From Campylobacterales bacterium (GTDB lineage Bacteria > Campylobacterota > Campylobacteria > Campylobacterales > JACAEZ01), in assembly GCA_013388565.1 (NCBI GenBank), contig JACAEZ010000193.1:1-8051 (forward strand): a DNA stretch of 8,051 nucleotides, written 5' to 3'. Positions within the stretch are counted from its first letter, which is position 1. Every line of letters begins with the position of its first letter. Below, in pieces: positions 1 through 7,440 of the stretch. Both the position numbers and the translations under genes were made by a program. The notes below the pieces were generated by a model. It had not been told where the DNA came from. It saw nothing but the letters and a program-made list of their open reading frames with translations, and searched no databases.

Positions 1-2
1 AG

Positions 3-929
3 TTTACTGCAAAAACTGGTATCAAAATTGTATATAATATTTATGATTCAAATGAAAAAATGTATGAGGAAATATCAACTGGAAATCAAAAACGATGTGA
101 TTTAGTCTTTCCTTCGGCAGATTATGTAACAAAGATGATTTATGAAAATCTTTTAATACCGCTTGATTATTCAAAAATTTCAGTTGATACACTTGATAAA
201 AAATTTTTAAATCACTCATTTGATGAAAATAATAGTTATAGTTTGCCGTATTTATGGGGTACTTCTGGGCTTTTATTAAAAAATCACCACTGTTTAAGTA
301 CTAAATCATGGGGTGATTTGTGGAATATAAATAAAAAGAGGTCAATTATATTAAATAACGACATGAGAGATACATTTAGTATAGCTTTAAAATCACTTGG
401 CTATTCTATTAATACAACAAATGAAGATGAGATAAAACAAGCATATTTAAAGTTATTAAAATTAATCCCTCTTGTTAAAAAGATAAATTCACAAAATATA
501 GTAAATAGTTTTTTAAGAGATGGTTATGATGTTGGAATGGTGTTTAATGGTGATGCTTTTTTGATTACGACACAAGATAGTTCATTTTGTTATCCGTTTT
601 TAAAAGAGGGAATTATCATGTGGATAGATAATATCGCTATACCTAAAAATGCAGAAAATATTGAAAATGCTTATAAATTTATAAACTTTTTGCTAGAGCC
701 TAAAATCGCTACAAAAATTAGCCACAAAACAGGTTATGCTACTCCAAATAGACATTCAAAAGAGCTTTTAGATTTGGATATAAAACAAAATCAAATCATG
801 TATCCATTAGATGAAAATTTACAAAATATTGAAATTTTGATTGATATTGGAGAGTTTTTTGAAGTTTATGAGAAATATTGGAGAGAGTTTTTAAAAGAGG
901 CAAAAGTTCAAGGAGTTGAAATTGAGTAA
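3..929 (+). CDS. PotD-family polyamine-binding periplasmic protein, 5' end outside window
   Basis: The frame is open from position 3, so about 308 C-terminal residues are present; the first internal ATG at 60 is not the real start. The sequence follows E. coli PotD closely along its length: ETGIK-type opening (AKTGIKIVYNIYDSNE), DLVFPSADYV, a YLWGT block, NNDMRDTFSIALKSLGYS, GMVFNGDAF, and MWIDNIAIPKNAEN followed by FINFLLEPKIA. From knowledge of PotD, the acidic pair in the DAREVF region and the Trp/Asp of FWMD contact the polyamine. Here they correspond to Asp and Asp of NDMRD and to Trp and Asp of WID, while a further ligand Trp (WNGS in PotD) is Phe. Polyamine or a similar cationic ligand is therefore likely. 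The signal peptide lies outside the window. The gene overlaps the downstream receptor cyclase by 8 bases, and no permease follows it, so it may be a sensor partner and not a transport component. Confidence 0.9.
   Translation, partial: FTAKTGIKIVYNIYDSNEKMYEEISTGNQKRCDLVFPSADYVTKMIYENLLIPLDYSKISVDTLDKKFLNHSFDENNSYSLPYLWGTSGLLLKNHHCLSTKSWGDLWNINKKRSIILNNDMRDTFSIALKSLGYSINTTNEDEIKQAYLKLLKLIPLVKKINSQNIVNSFLRDGYDVGMVFNGDAFLITTQDSSFCYPFLKEGIIMWIDNIAIPKNAENIENAYKFINFLLEPKIATKISHKTGYATPNRHSKELLDLDIKQNQIMYPLDENLQNIEILIDIGEFFEVYEKYWREFLKEAKVQGVEIE
911..915 (+). promoter_or_regulatory. Ribosome binding site of the cyclase gene
   Basis: AGGAG lies inside the end of the PotD-like gene. It is 6 bases from the TTG at 922 but touches the TTG at 916, so 922 is the better start. 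The overlap with the upstream stop codon suggests translational coupling. Confidence 0.6.
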
Positions 930-1256
930 AAAATCGTTTAGTTTTACAGTAAGTATTGTTTTACTTTTTAGCACTCTTTTGATTTTAACCTCTTTTACAA
1001 TCATGACATATAATTACATTACAACTTCAAAACAATCTTTTGCCATGATAGATAAAAATAATGAAGAGATTAGAAAATCTCTTATCCAAAATACAGTGAA
1101 CTATTTTAATAAAATAATGTCTGATGTAAAAATTTTGGCACAATCAGGTTTTCAAAATAATTTTATATTAAATCATGAACCAATTTCAAATATGATGTGG
1201 GAGCAGGTAAATTCAAATAGTGGAATTTCAAGTATATTTTTAGCAAACAATGTTGG

Positions 1257-1264
1257 AAATTTTT
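1257..1264 (+). other. Frameshift site 1 in the cyclase gene (T run one base short)
   Basis: Upstream coding runs ...NNVGNF and then meets a stop at 1270-1272. The frame one base back continues LQVRKEPEF without a break. Adding one T to the T5 run (1260-1264) restores GNFLQVR. The bases A AAT TTT (1257-1263), in the upstream frame, also fit the XXXYYYZ pattern of -1 slippery sites. Confidence 0.85.
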
Positions 1265-1748
1265 GCAAGTAAGAAAAGAGCCAGAATTTTCAGTTAGATT
1301 TATTGAAAATATTGAAGGTGTGAGAGTCGATACATGGGAGTATAAAAGTAGCGAATATATTACTACATCTATCGAAACATCTATCGCAGAGTTTGACCAT
1401 AGAGAAAGAGTCTGGTATAAAGGGGCAAATAAGCCATTTGAGTTTTTTTGGACAGACCTTTATAAATTTGCTTCTACTGGCAAAATAGGTATTACAATTG
1501 CTTATCCATATTTTAATGCTTTTAATGAAAAAGTTTTGGTTTCAGCAGTTGATATATCTTCTGAAATAGTTTCCACATTTTTAAAAGAACAAAGCAAACT
1601 TTTAGATGGTGATTTGATTATATTTGATGAAAATGGCGAGGTTGTAGGAGTATCTTTTGATGATATAAATCATGTGAATAATAAAATTAGTTTATCTGAT
1701 TTAAAATCTTCAATGTATGCTACATATTTTAACGAGATTAAAAATGAC

Positions 1749-1755
1749 AAAAAAA
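1749..1755 (+). other. Frameshift site 2 in the cyclase gene (A run one base short)
   Basis: The middle frame ends at a TAA at 1758-1760 just after a run of seven A. The -1 frame continues with IKIVLENGDVFLCQY and the second TM helix. An eighth A would join the two frames. The segment from here to the first downstream ATG at 2015 encodes TM helix 2 and has no start of its own. Confidence 0.85.
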
Positions 1756-2470
1756 TATAAAAATTGTATTAGAAAATGGAGATGTATTTTTATGCCAATA
1801 TTCAAAATTTCCAGATAATTTTCCTAAAAAGTGGTATTTAGCTACATATGTAGATGAACAAAAAGTTGTTGGAGGAGTTCAAAAAACACTTAGAGAGACA
1901 ATTATAGTATCTATTATTATTTTAACTATTTTTGTAATTTTAATTATTTTTATTTCAAGAAGTATATCAAAACCAATTACTGATATTACTGATAAAATAT
2001 ATTCATTAAAAGATATGAACCTTGATATAACACTTGAAGAAAATTCAAAAATAGCAGAGATACAACAAGCACAAACTTCACTAATAGCCCTAAAATATGG
2101 TTTAGAGTCATTTAAAAGATATATTCCAGCGGATTTGGTTAAATTGCTTATTTCACAGGGAAAAGAGGCAAAAGTCGGTGGAGAAGAGAAACAGTTAGCT
2201 ATTTTATTTACAGATATTGAGGGTTTTACAACAATTTCAGAAACTACGACACCACAACAGATGATGGAACATCTATCTGAATATTTTAATGAGTTAGTTG
2301 GCATTATTGTAAAAAATCATGGAACAATAGATAAATATATAGGCGATGCAATTTTAGCTTTTTGGGGAGCTCCTTTAGATGTGAAAGAGCCATGTTTATT
2401 GGCAGTAAAAAGTGCATTAGAGATGAATAATGCCCTTATTGAGTTAAATAAAAAATGGATAAATGAGGGT

Positions 2471-2477
2471 AAAAAAA
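2471..2477 (+). other. Frameshift site 3 in the cyclase gene (A run one base long)
   Basis: After INEGKK the frame reads into a TAG at 2489-2491. Removing one A from the run of seven gives NEGKKPLKTRFGIHYGKTLVGNVG, the expected middle of a class III cyclase domain. The direction of this change is opposite to that at sites 1 and 2. Confidence 0.85.
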
Positions 2478-2794
2478 CCATTAAAAACTAGGTTTGGTAT
2501 CCATTACGGAAAGACACTAGTTGGAAATGTTGGTTCAAGCGAAAGAATAAACTATACAATTATTGGCGATAGTGTAAATATAGCTTCAAGACTAGAAGGT
2601 GCAAATAAACAATTTGGTACAAATATTATAATTAGTGAAGATGTATATTTGCAAATAAAAGATAAAGTGAATGTTCGTTATTTAGAGAGTATTTTGCTAA
2701 AAGGCAAAACAGTTGCGATAAAAATTTATGAAGTAATTGATTTAACCAAAATTTTGCAATAGAATTCATCAAATTAGAACAAATCATTAGAGCA

Positions 2795-2816
2795 TTGGAA
2801 TTTCGCCAAATTTTTT
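2795..2816 (+). terminator. Weak possible terminator after the cyclase gene
   Basis: TTGG (2795-2798) can pair with CCAA (2806-2809) around a 7-base loop, followed by T6 at 2811-2816. A four-pair stem is short, so this is only a candidate. Confidence 0.25.
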
Positions 2817-2861
2817 GAATTACATTTTGGTTTATTGTATGTGTCGTATTTGCTTTGGGTT

Positions 2862-2870
2862 TGGTATAAT
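2862..2870 (+). promoter_or_regulatory. Extended -10 promoter of the acidic protein-gmk-tatA-argS operon
   Basis: TGGTATAAT is a perfect TGN-TATAAT extended -10 element. It sits about 100 bases before the first start codon, in the only sizeable spacer upstream of the operon. Upstream DNA is T-rich with no clear -35 box, as is usual for sigma-70 promoters in Campylobacterota. A start point near 2877 would give a leader of roughly 90 bases. Confidence 0.6.
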
Positions 2871-2874
2871 TATA

Positions 2875-2890
2875 TTAACTTTAATGTTAA
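2875..2890. promoter_or_regulatory. Palindrome TTAAC-N6-GTTAA at the predicted transcription start
   Basis: Two perfect 5-base arms are separated by six bases and begin 4 bases after the -10 element. This position would suit a repressor operator. It resembles the TTAAC-N4-GTTAA site of the Campylobacter Crp/Fnr-type regulator NssR, but the spacing differs. In AT-rich DNA such a short palindrome may be chance. Confidence 0.3.
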
Positions 2891-2969
2891 ATAAATAAAG
2901 CAAATTATAAAATACATAGATTGAAAATGTGTTTCTATAAAAAATAGAGTCTAACAAATGGAGTAAGAT

Positions 2970-4895
2970 ATGGATATATTGTTAATAAATAAAAATCCAA
3001 TTGTTTCAAAACTAACAAATTTAAGTGCAAAAAAAGCTGGTTACAAAGTTGAAGAGGTTGAAGGTTTAGAGTTAGTTACAGGTAAAAAATATGAAATCGT
3101 TATTATAGATAATGAGTGTTTTACAGAGGATACATTAAAAGAGTTAAAAGACAAGGTTAGTTTTGAAAAAATTGGATTTATATATCCAAAAAATGGTGCA
3201 AAAGAGAGTGGATTTACATTTTATTTACAAAAACCGTTTTTGCCTACAGAACTTGTTGATTTGTTGATAGGGAAGATTAATGATATTGATAGTCCTTTTG
3301 GAACGGCTTCTACATCATCTAAATCTTTTACTGATATAGCTAAAGAAGATACGCATTTTATAACACCTAGTGATGATAATTCGTTGGATTTAGATATAAA
3401 TGATGACTTAGATAAATCAGATTTTGACAATAGTTTTAATGACTTAAAATTAGATGATGATTTACATGAAGATAAAGATAGCTTTAAAGAGTTAGATTTA
3501 GATAGTGATATTAATTTAGATGATTTAAAAATTGAAGAAGATGAAGAGTTAAATATTGATAGTAATGATTTACATTCAATAGACAGTGATGAATTAAATG
3601 TAGATGATATAAAAATTGATGATTTTTCTAATGATTTTCATAATTTAGATAGCAGTGGTGATGAGATTAGTTTAAATGAGGAGATAGAAGATACTCATGT
3701 AGAATCAGATGATATTAATTTAGATGATTTAGAAGAGAGTCATGAAACTAAATTAGATAACTATTCTGTTGAAGACGAGGAGTCAAATGAGAAACTGGAT
3801 TTTAATGATGATTTAACATTTGATAATGAAATAGGGTTAAATATTGATAATGATGAAAACGATGAATTAGTTAATTTACTACAAAAAAGCGATGAAGAGG
3901 AAGATGTTGTCGAAAATGAATTATCAGGATTGTTAGCTGAAGATAATAATTCTGATAATAGTTTAAAAATAGATGAAGAAGAAAATTTTGAATTAGTAAA
4001 AAATTCAACAAATGAAGACGAAGAGTTAGATTTTGCTAATAATTTAACACTTGAAAGTGATATTGCAGAATTAGAGAGTGATGAAGATAGTATAAAAATT
4101 GATTTTGATGAAAATAATATCATGGATAAAAATGAAAATTTAAATGTTGATACAGGTGGAGTTTTAGATGAAGATGAAGTAAATGAAGTTAAAACTCTAT
4201 TACAAGATGATGAAGATGAATTATCGCTAGAAGAAGACGACAATAGTTTACAAATAGATGAAAATGCTTTAGATAATTTAGAACTAGAAGAAGAGATAGA
4301 TATGCCTATCGATGAAGTATCTGATGTAAATGAAAACATATCACAAAACGATGAATTATTATCAAATACATTAGATAATTTAGAGTTACAAAGTAGTGAT
4401 GATTTGAAAGTTGAAGATTTGGATGTAACTATTGATGAAATACCTGAAGTAACCAATAATATAATTAAAGATAATGATATAAAACTTGATTTAGATGAAA
4501 CAATCAATAACAACATAGAAGAGGCTGATGAGTTAGATAAGTTAAGTGAACAAGATGTAAGATTAGCTCTTGGTGAAGAGATAGAAGCTGTCGTAGAAGA
4601 ACCAATAGAATTAGATAATATTACTACAAAAGATGAAACAGAGATAAAAGAGCCTATTTCAAATGTGATAGAAAATTTAAAAGATTTAACACCTTCATTT
4701 AAAGAAATAAAAGATGAGCATGAAGATAAAATAACTCCAATGGAACAAATTGTACAACCTCAAACACAAGCAGTTGGACAAAATTTTCTTATTTCACAAC
4801 TATTGCAACTTGCAAATGGCATGGATATTGATAAATTAAAACAGCTATTGGATGGTATGAATATAACTATCAGTATAAATTTTGATAAGAAATAG
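2970..4895 (+). CDS. Highly acidic protein with degenerate N-terminal receiver domain (Cj1178c / HP0322 type)
   Basis: This is a 641-residue protein whose ATG follows GGAG (2960-2963) by 6 bases. Residues 1-102 look like a response-regulator receiver: a first strand DILLINKN, Asp47 in IVIIDNEC at the phosphorylation position, and a Lys88-Pro89 pair in LQKPFLPTEL. The acidic pair at the end of strand 1 is replaced by Asn/Lys, so normal Mg-dependent phosphorylation is doubtful. Residues from about 105 to 590 are low complexity, very rich in Asp, Glu, Asn, Ser and Leu, with loose repeats such as INLDDLKIEE, INLDDLEE, LDNLELEEE and LDNLELQS; they are probably disordered. Near residues 522-545 is a more conserved-looking piece, LSEQDVRLALGEEIE. 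The last 40 residues form a Leu-rich, non-acidic end (ISQLLQLANGMDIDKLKQLL). The gene order matches that of the 'highly acidic' or 'poly-E-rich' proteins of Campylobacter and Helicobacter, from memory. Its function is unknown to me. A scaffold or protein-interaction role is inference only. Confidence 0.88.
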   Translation: MDILLINKNPIVSKLTNLSAKKAGYKVEEVEGLELVTGKKYEIVIIDNECFTEDTLKELKDKVSFEKIGFIYPKNGAKESGFTFYLQKPFLPTELVDLLIGKINDIDSPFGTASTSSKSFTDIAKEDTHFITPSDDNSLDLDINDDLDKSDFDNSFNDLKLDDDLHEDKDSFKELDLDSDINLDDLKIEEDEELNIDSNDLHSIDSDELNVDDIKIDDFSNDFHNLDSSGDEISLNEEIEDTHVESDDINLDDLEESHETKLDNYSVEDEESNEKLDFNDDLTFDNEIGLNIDNDENDELVNLLQKSDEEEDVVENELSGLLAEDNNSDNSLKIDEEENFELVKNSTNEDEELDFANNLTLESDIAELESDEDSIKIDFDENNIMDKNENLNVDTGGVLDEDEVNEVKTLLQDDEDELSLEEDDNSLQIDENALDNLELEEEIDMPIDEVSDVNENISQNDELLSNTLDNLELQSSDDLKVEDLDVTIDEIPEVTNNIIKDNDIKLDLDETINNNIEEADELDKLSEQDVRLALGEEIEAVVEEPIELDNITTKDETEIKEPISNVIENLKDLTPSFKEIKDEHEDKITPMEQIVQPQTQAVGQNFLISQLLQLANGMDIDKLKQLLDGMNITISINFDKK

Positions 4896-4896
4896 T

Positions 4897-5514
4897 ATGG
4901 CTGGAGCTATTTTAATAATATCTGGTCCAAGTGGTTCTGGTAAAAGTTCTTTATGTCATGAAATGTTTAAACGAGTTGATAATTACTATTTTTCAATCTC
5001 ATCAACAACAAGAGCTATGAGAGATAGAGAAGTAAATGGCATTGATTACTATTTTATAGAAAAAAGTGAATTTATAAGAGACATAGAATGTGGATATTTT
5101 TTAGAGTGGGCAGAAGTTCATGGAAATTTTTATGGAACATCATTAAAACCCGTTTTAAATGCTATTGAAAATAATAAATTAGTTATTTTTGATATAGATG
5201 TACAAGGTCATCAAAGTATAAAAGAGAAGTTTCCAAATATTACTACATCAGTTTTTATAACAACGCCTACAATCAGTGAACTAAAACAAAGATTGCAAAA
5301 AAGAAATACAGATAGTGACAATATAATAAATAACAGAATAATAAATGCATATAGTGAAATGAAAAATATATCAAAATATGATTATTTATTAATTAATAAT
5401 GATTTTGATACATCATTAAATAATTTAATATCGATAGCTACTGTTGCAAAACTTAAAACTTCTTTATTTGATGTAAATGATATACTAAAAAATTGGAAAG
5501 ATTTAAGTTTTTAA
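4897..5514 (+). CDS. gmk: Guanylate kinase
   Basis: Gmk phosphorylates GMP (and dGMP) with ATP in the cytoplasm, the step before GTP synthesis. The 205 residues match the usual length. The P-loop is GPSGSGKS at residues 10-17. The GMP-binding segment [18 protein letters not shown] follows at 36-53, then [15 protein letters not shown], and the Walker-B-like VIFDIDVQG near residues 97-105. The lid/adenine region includes [13 protein letters not shown] chose ATG 4897, one base after the stop codon of the acidic protein, because it places the P-loop as in other Gmk proteins. A TTG at 4882 in the same frame would only add five residues inside the upstream gene. There is no good Shine-Dalgarno, so translation is probably coupled to the upstream gene. 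It is the second gene of the operon. Confidence 0.96.
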   Translation: MAGAILIISGPSGSGKSSLCHEMFKRVDNYYFSISSTTRAMRDREVNGIDYYFIEKSEFIRDIECGYFLEWAEVHGNFYGTSLKPVLNAIENNKLVIFDIDVQGHQSIKEKFPNITTSVFITTPTISELKQRLQKRNTDSDNIINNRIINAYSEMKNISKYDYLLINNDFDTSLNNLISIATVAKLKTSLFDVNDILKNWKDLSF

Positions 5515-5540
5515 AAAGATTACTAACAGCAAATTTTTTA

Positions 5541-5546
5541 TATAAT
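5541..5546 (+). promoter_or_regulatory. Possible internal -10 element before tatA
   Basis: A perfect TATAAT lies in the 62-base gap between gmk and tatA, 30 bases before the tatA start. It has no TG extension and no clear -35 box, and the surrounding DNA is nearly all A and T, so it may be chance. Confidence 0.22.
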
Positions 5547-5566
5547 TTTCATAATTTTAAAAGAAA

Positions 5567-5571
5567 AGGGG
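5567..5571 (+). promoter_or_regulatory. Ribosome binding site of tatA
   Basis: AGGGG stands 5 bases before ATG 5577. It rules out the longer open frame that starts inside gmk and favours 5577 over the second ATG at 5583. Confidence 0.7.
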
Positions 5572-5576
5572 AACTT

Positions 5577-5837
5577 ATGGGTATGCCAAGTATGCCAGAA
5601 TTATTGATAATATTGACTATTATAGTGTTGCTTTTTGGAGCTAAAAAAATACCTGATTTAGCAAAAGGTATTGGGTCTGGAATTAAAAATTTCAAAAAAG
5701 CTATGAAAGAGGAAGATAGTGAAACAACAGTAGCACAAAATGACCAAACAAAAATAAACAATCCTCAACAAACACAAACATCAAATACACAACAACCAAC
5801 TCAGACTCCAAATACAACAACTCAAACACACTCTTAA
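5577..5837 (+). CDS. tatA: Sec-independent protein translocase subunit TatA
   Basis: TatA forms the pore-like oligomer of the twin-arginine pathway, which exports folded proteins across the inner membrane together with TatB and TatC. The 86-residue product has the classic layout: a short periplasmic N-terminus, one TM helix (residues 7-21, [15 protein letters not shown]) with a polar Glu8 near its start, the conserved Phe20-Gly21, the hinge [12 protein letters not shown], an amphipathic helix ([15 protein letters not shown]), and a polar tail. The tail from about residue 53 is unusually rich in Gln, Asn, Thr and Pro. TatA fits better than TatB because the protein is short and has [14 protein letters not shown] directly after the helix. 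No tatB or tatC is present here. It sits between gmk and argS, 15 bases before argS, as in related genomes. Confidence 0.94.
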   Translation: MGMPSMPELLIILTIIVLLFGAKKIPDLAKGIGSGIKNFKKAMKEEDSETTVAQNDQTKINNPQQTQTSNTQQPTQTPNTTTQTHS

Positions 5838-5842
5838 TTTAA

Positions 5843-5848
5843 AGGTGA
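5843..5848 (+). promoter_or_regulatory. Ribosome binding site of argS, selecting a TTG start
   Basis: AGGTGA ends 4 bases before the TTG at 5853. The nearby ATG at 5848 is in another frame, and the first in-frame ATG is far inside the protein, so TTG is the supported start. Confidence 0.7.
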
Positions 5849-5852
5849 TGTT

Positions 5853-7436
5853 TTGCATAAAAAACTAGATGAAATTTTAAAAAAACATATTGGCAAAAGC
5901 TGTCCAATAGAAAGACCGAAAGATAGAAGTTTCGGTCATTACGCTACTCCTGTTGCATTTTCATTGGCAAAAGAGTTAAAAAAATCTCCAATTATTATTG
6001 CAGAAGAGTTAAAAAATAAATTTTTAACAGAAGATATTTTTGAAAGTGTAGATGTAGCAAAAGGTTTTTTAAATTTTAAATTTACACTATCTTATTTAAA
6101 TGAATATGCTTCTTGGGTTCTAAAAAATGAAGATAGTTTTGCTAAATCTTACAAAGACGAAACAATTCTTTTAGAATTTGTTAGTGCAAATCCTACTGGT
6201 CCATTACATATAGGACATGCTAGAGGTGCTGTATTTGGTGATGCTTTGTTAAAAATAGGCAAACATATCGGATATAATATATCCAGTGAATATTATATTA
6301 ATGATGCTGGAAATCAAATCCATCTTCTTGGAATTTCTATACTATTAGCTGCTAAAGAACACATTTTATTACAAAATGTAGAGTATCCAGAGCAATATTA
6401 CAAAGGTGAATATATAGTAGATTTAGCAAAAGAAATAGCTTCTGAAAATAGTATAGATATATTCAAAGATGATAATTTAGAGCTTTTATCAGAAATAGGC
6501 AAAAACAAAATGCTAATTTTGATAAAACAAAATTTAAAAGATGTTGGAATTGTATTTGATAATTTTATAAGTGAAAAATCACTTTATGAAAGATGGCATA
6601 CTATTTTAGAAAAGCTTGAAAACAATGGTGCTATATATAAAAAAGATGATAAGCTTTGGTTAGAATCTTCTAAGTTTGGCGATGAAAAAGATAGAGTTGT
6701 TGTAAGAGACAATGATATTCCTACATATTTAGCTGGTGATATTATATATCATGATGACAAATTTCAAAGAAATTTTGATAGATATATAAATATTTGGGGT
6801 GCTGACCATCATGGATATATAGCTAGAGTAAAAGCAGCTGTTAGATTTTTGGGTTATGATGATGACAAATTAGAAATTGTATTATCTCAAATGGTGTCAC
6901 TACTAAAAGGTGGTGAACCTTATAAAATGAGTAAAAGAGCAGGAAATTTTATATTAATGCAAGATGTTGTAGAAGATATTGGTAGTGATGCTTTAAGATT
7001 TATATTTTTAAGTAAAAAATCTGATACACATTTAGAATTTGATGTGGAAGATTTGAAAAAACAAGATTCTACAAACCCTATTTATTATATAAATTATGCT
7101 CATGCTAGAATTAATTCGATATTTGAAAAATCAAATAAAAAAATCAGTGATATAATAGATATAGACTTAACTGATTTAAATGAAGATGCAATCACACTAC
7201 TATTTGAAGCACTTCAATTAGGAAGAGTGCTAGAGGATGCTTTTGAATCAAGACAAGTTCAAAAATTGACAGATTATTTGAAATCAATAGCTAGTGATTT
7301 TCATAGTTTTTACAACTCTCATAAAGTAATTGGTAGTGAAAATGAAGATAAATATTTAAAACTATTTGCAGTTGTTGCAACAACTATTAAAGTTGGCTTA
7401 AAATTGTTAGGTATTAAAGCTTTAGACAAAATGTAA
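5853..7436 (+). CDS. argS: Arginyl-tRNA synthetase
   Basis: ArgS is a class I aminoacyl-tRNA synthetase that charges tRNA-Arg with arginine using ATP. The 527 residues span the whole family architecture. Residues 1-80 form the N-terminal tRNA-binding domain (PKDRSFGHYATPVAFSLAK). The HIGH signature is HIGH at 119-122 within SANPTGPLHIGHARG. The catalytic core continues through YYINDAGNQIHLLG, DNDIPTYLAGDIIYH and WGADHHGYIARV. The KMSK loop is KMSKRAGNF at residues 358-366. The DALR-type anticodon-binding domain begins near 411 (YYINYAHARINSIF) and runs to the end. Translation starts at TTG, 15 bases after tatA. The gene contains several A and T runs of six or seven and is nevertheless intact, which is relevant when judging the broken cyclase. 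It is the last gene of the operon, ending 4 bases before the terminator stem. Confidence 0.97.
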   Translation: MHKKLDEILKKHIGKSCPIERPKDRSFGHYATPVAFSLAKELKKSPIIIAEELKNKFLTEDIFESVDVAKGFLNFKFTLSYLNEYASWVLKNEDSFAKSYKDETILLEFVSANPTGPLHIGHARGAVFGDALLKIGKHIGYNISSEYYINDAGNQIHLLGISILLAAKEHILLQNVEYPEQYYKGEYIVDLAKEIASENSIDIFKDDNLELLSEIGKNKMLILIKQNLKDVGIVFDNFISEKSLYERWHTILEKLENNGAIYKKDDKLWLESSKFGDEKDRVVVRDNDIPTYLAGDIIYHDDKFQRNFDRYINIWGADHHGYIARVKAAVRFLGYDDDKLEIVLSQMVSLLKGGEPYKMSKRAGNFILMQDVVEDIGSDALRFIFLSKKSDTHLEFDVEDLKKQDSTNPIYYINYAHARINSIFEKSNKKISDIIDIDLTDLNEDAITLLFEALQLGRVLEDAFESRQVQKLTDYLKSIASDFHSFYNSHKVIGSENEDKYLKLFAVVATTIKVGLKLLGIKALDKM

Positions 7437-7440
7437 AATC

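Larger units (their letters stand above)
922..2762 (+). pseudogene. Membrane-bound class III adenylate/guanylate cyclase with extracytoplasmic sensor, split by three frameshifts
   Basis: Four consecutive reading frames together make one receptor cyclase. In order they encode: a TM helix (about 940-1020); a long extracytoplasmic region with the GNFLQVRKEPE signature seen in dCache-type sensors of bacterial cyclases; a second TM helix (about 1895-1957); a HAMP-like segment (SISKPITDITDKI); the linker FKRYIPADLVKLLIS; and the catalytic domain. Catalytic residues are visible: metal-binding Asp in LFTDIEGF (codon 2213) and in YIGDAILAFWG (codon 2345), and Asn and Arg in SVNIASRLE (codons 2577 and 2589). 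Lys in DKYIGD and Asp in TIIGDSVN favour ATP as substrate, so adenylate cyclase is the likelier activity. The frame changes near 1260 (one T short), 1750 (one A short) and 2474 (one A too many). The repaired protein is about 613 residues, a normal size. The last shift cuts the catalytic domain, so no active enzyme is expected unless the shifts are sequencing errors or are bypassed. It overlaps the PotD-like gene, its probable ligand-binding partner. Confidence 0.88.

Noticed and set aside
22..219. Minus-strand open frame at the left edge
   Set aside because: It is antisense to a strongly PotD-like plus-strand protein and has no recognisable features.
1879..2304. Minus-strand open frame of about 140 codons
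   Set aside because: It lies opposite the second TM helix, HAMP segment and cyclase domain, which are clearly the coding strand.
2471..2491. Programmed frameshift as the explanation for the third break in the cyclase
   Set aside because: The required change is +1 (or -2), and no known +1 stimulator or -1 type heptamer fits. A plain extra A is simpler.
3761..4516. Long minus-strand open frame, very rich in serine
   Set aside because: It is the antisense image of the GAT/GAA-rich acidic coding region: Ser-rich composition follows directly from the complementary codons. It has no family features.
3300..4600. Repetitive GAT/GAA/TTA-rich DNA considered as a tandem repeat or CRISPR-like array
   Set aside because: The repeats are irregular in length and sequence, follow codon phase, and reflect Asp/Glu/Leu-rich coding.
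5493..5576. N-terminal extension of TatA into gmk
   Set aside because: TatA proteins begin just before the TM helix, and AGGGG sits directly before ATG 5577.
5549..5761. Minus-strand open frame opposite tatA
   Set aside because: The plus strand encodes a textbook TatA with a ribosome binding site. The antisense frame is a shadow.
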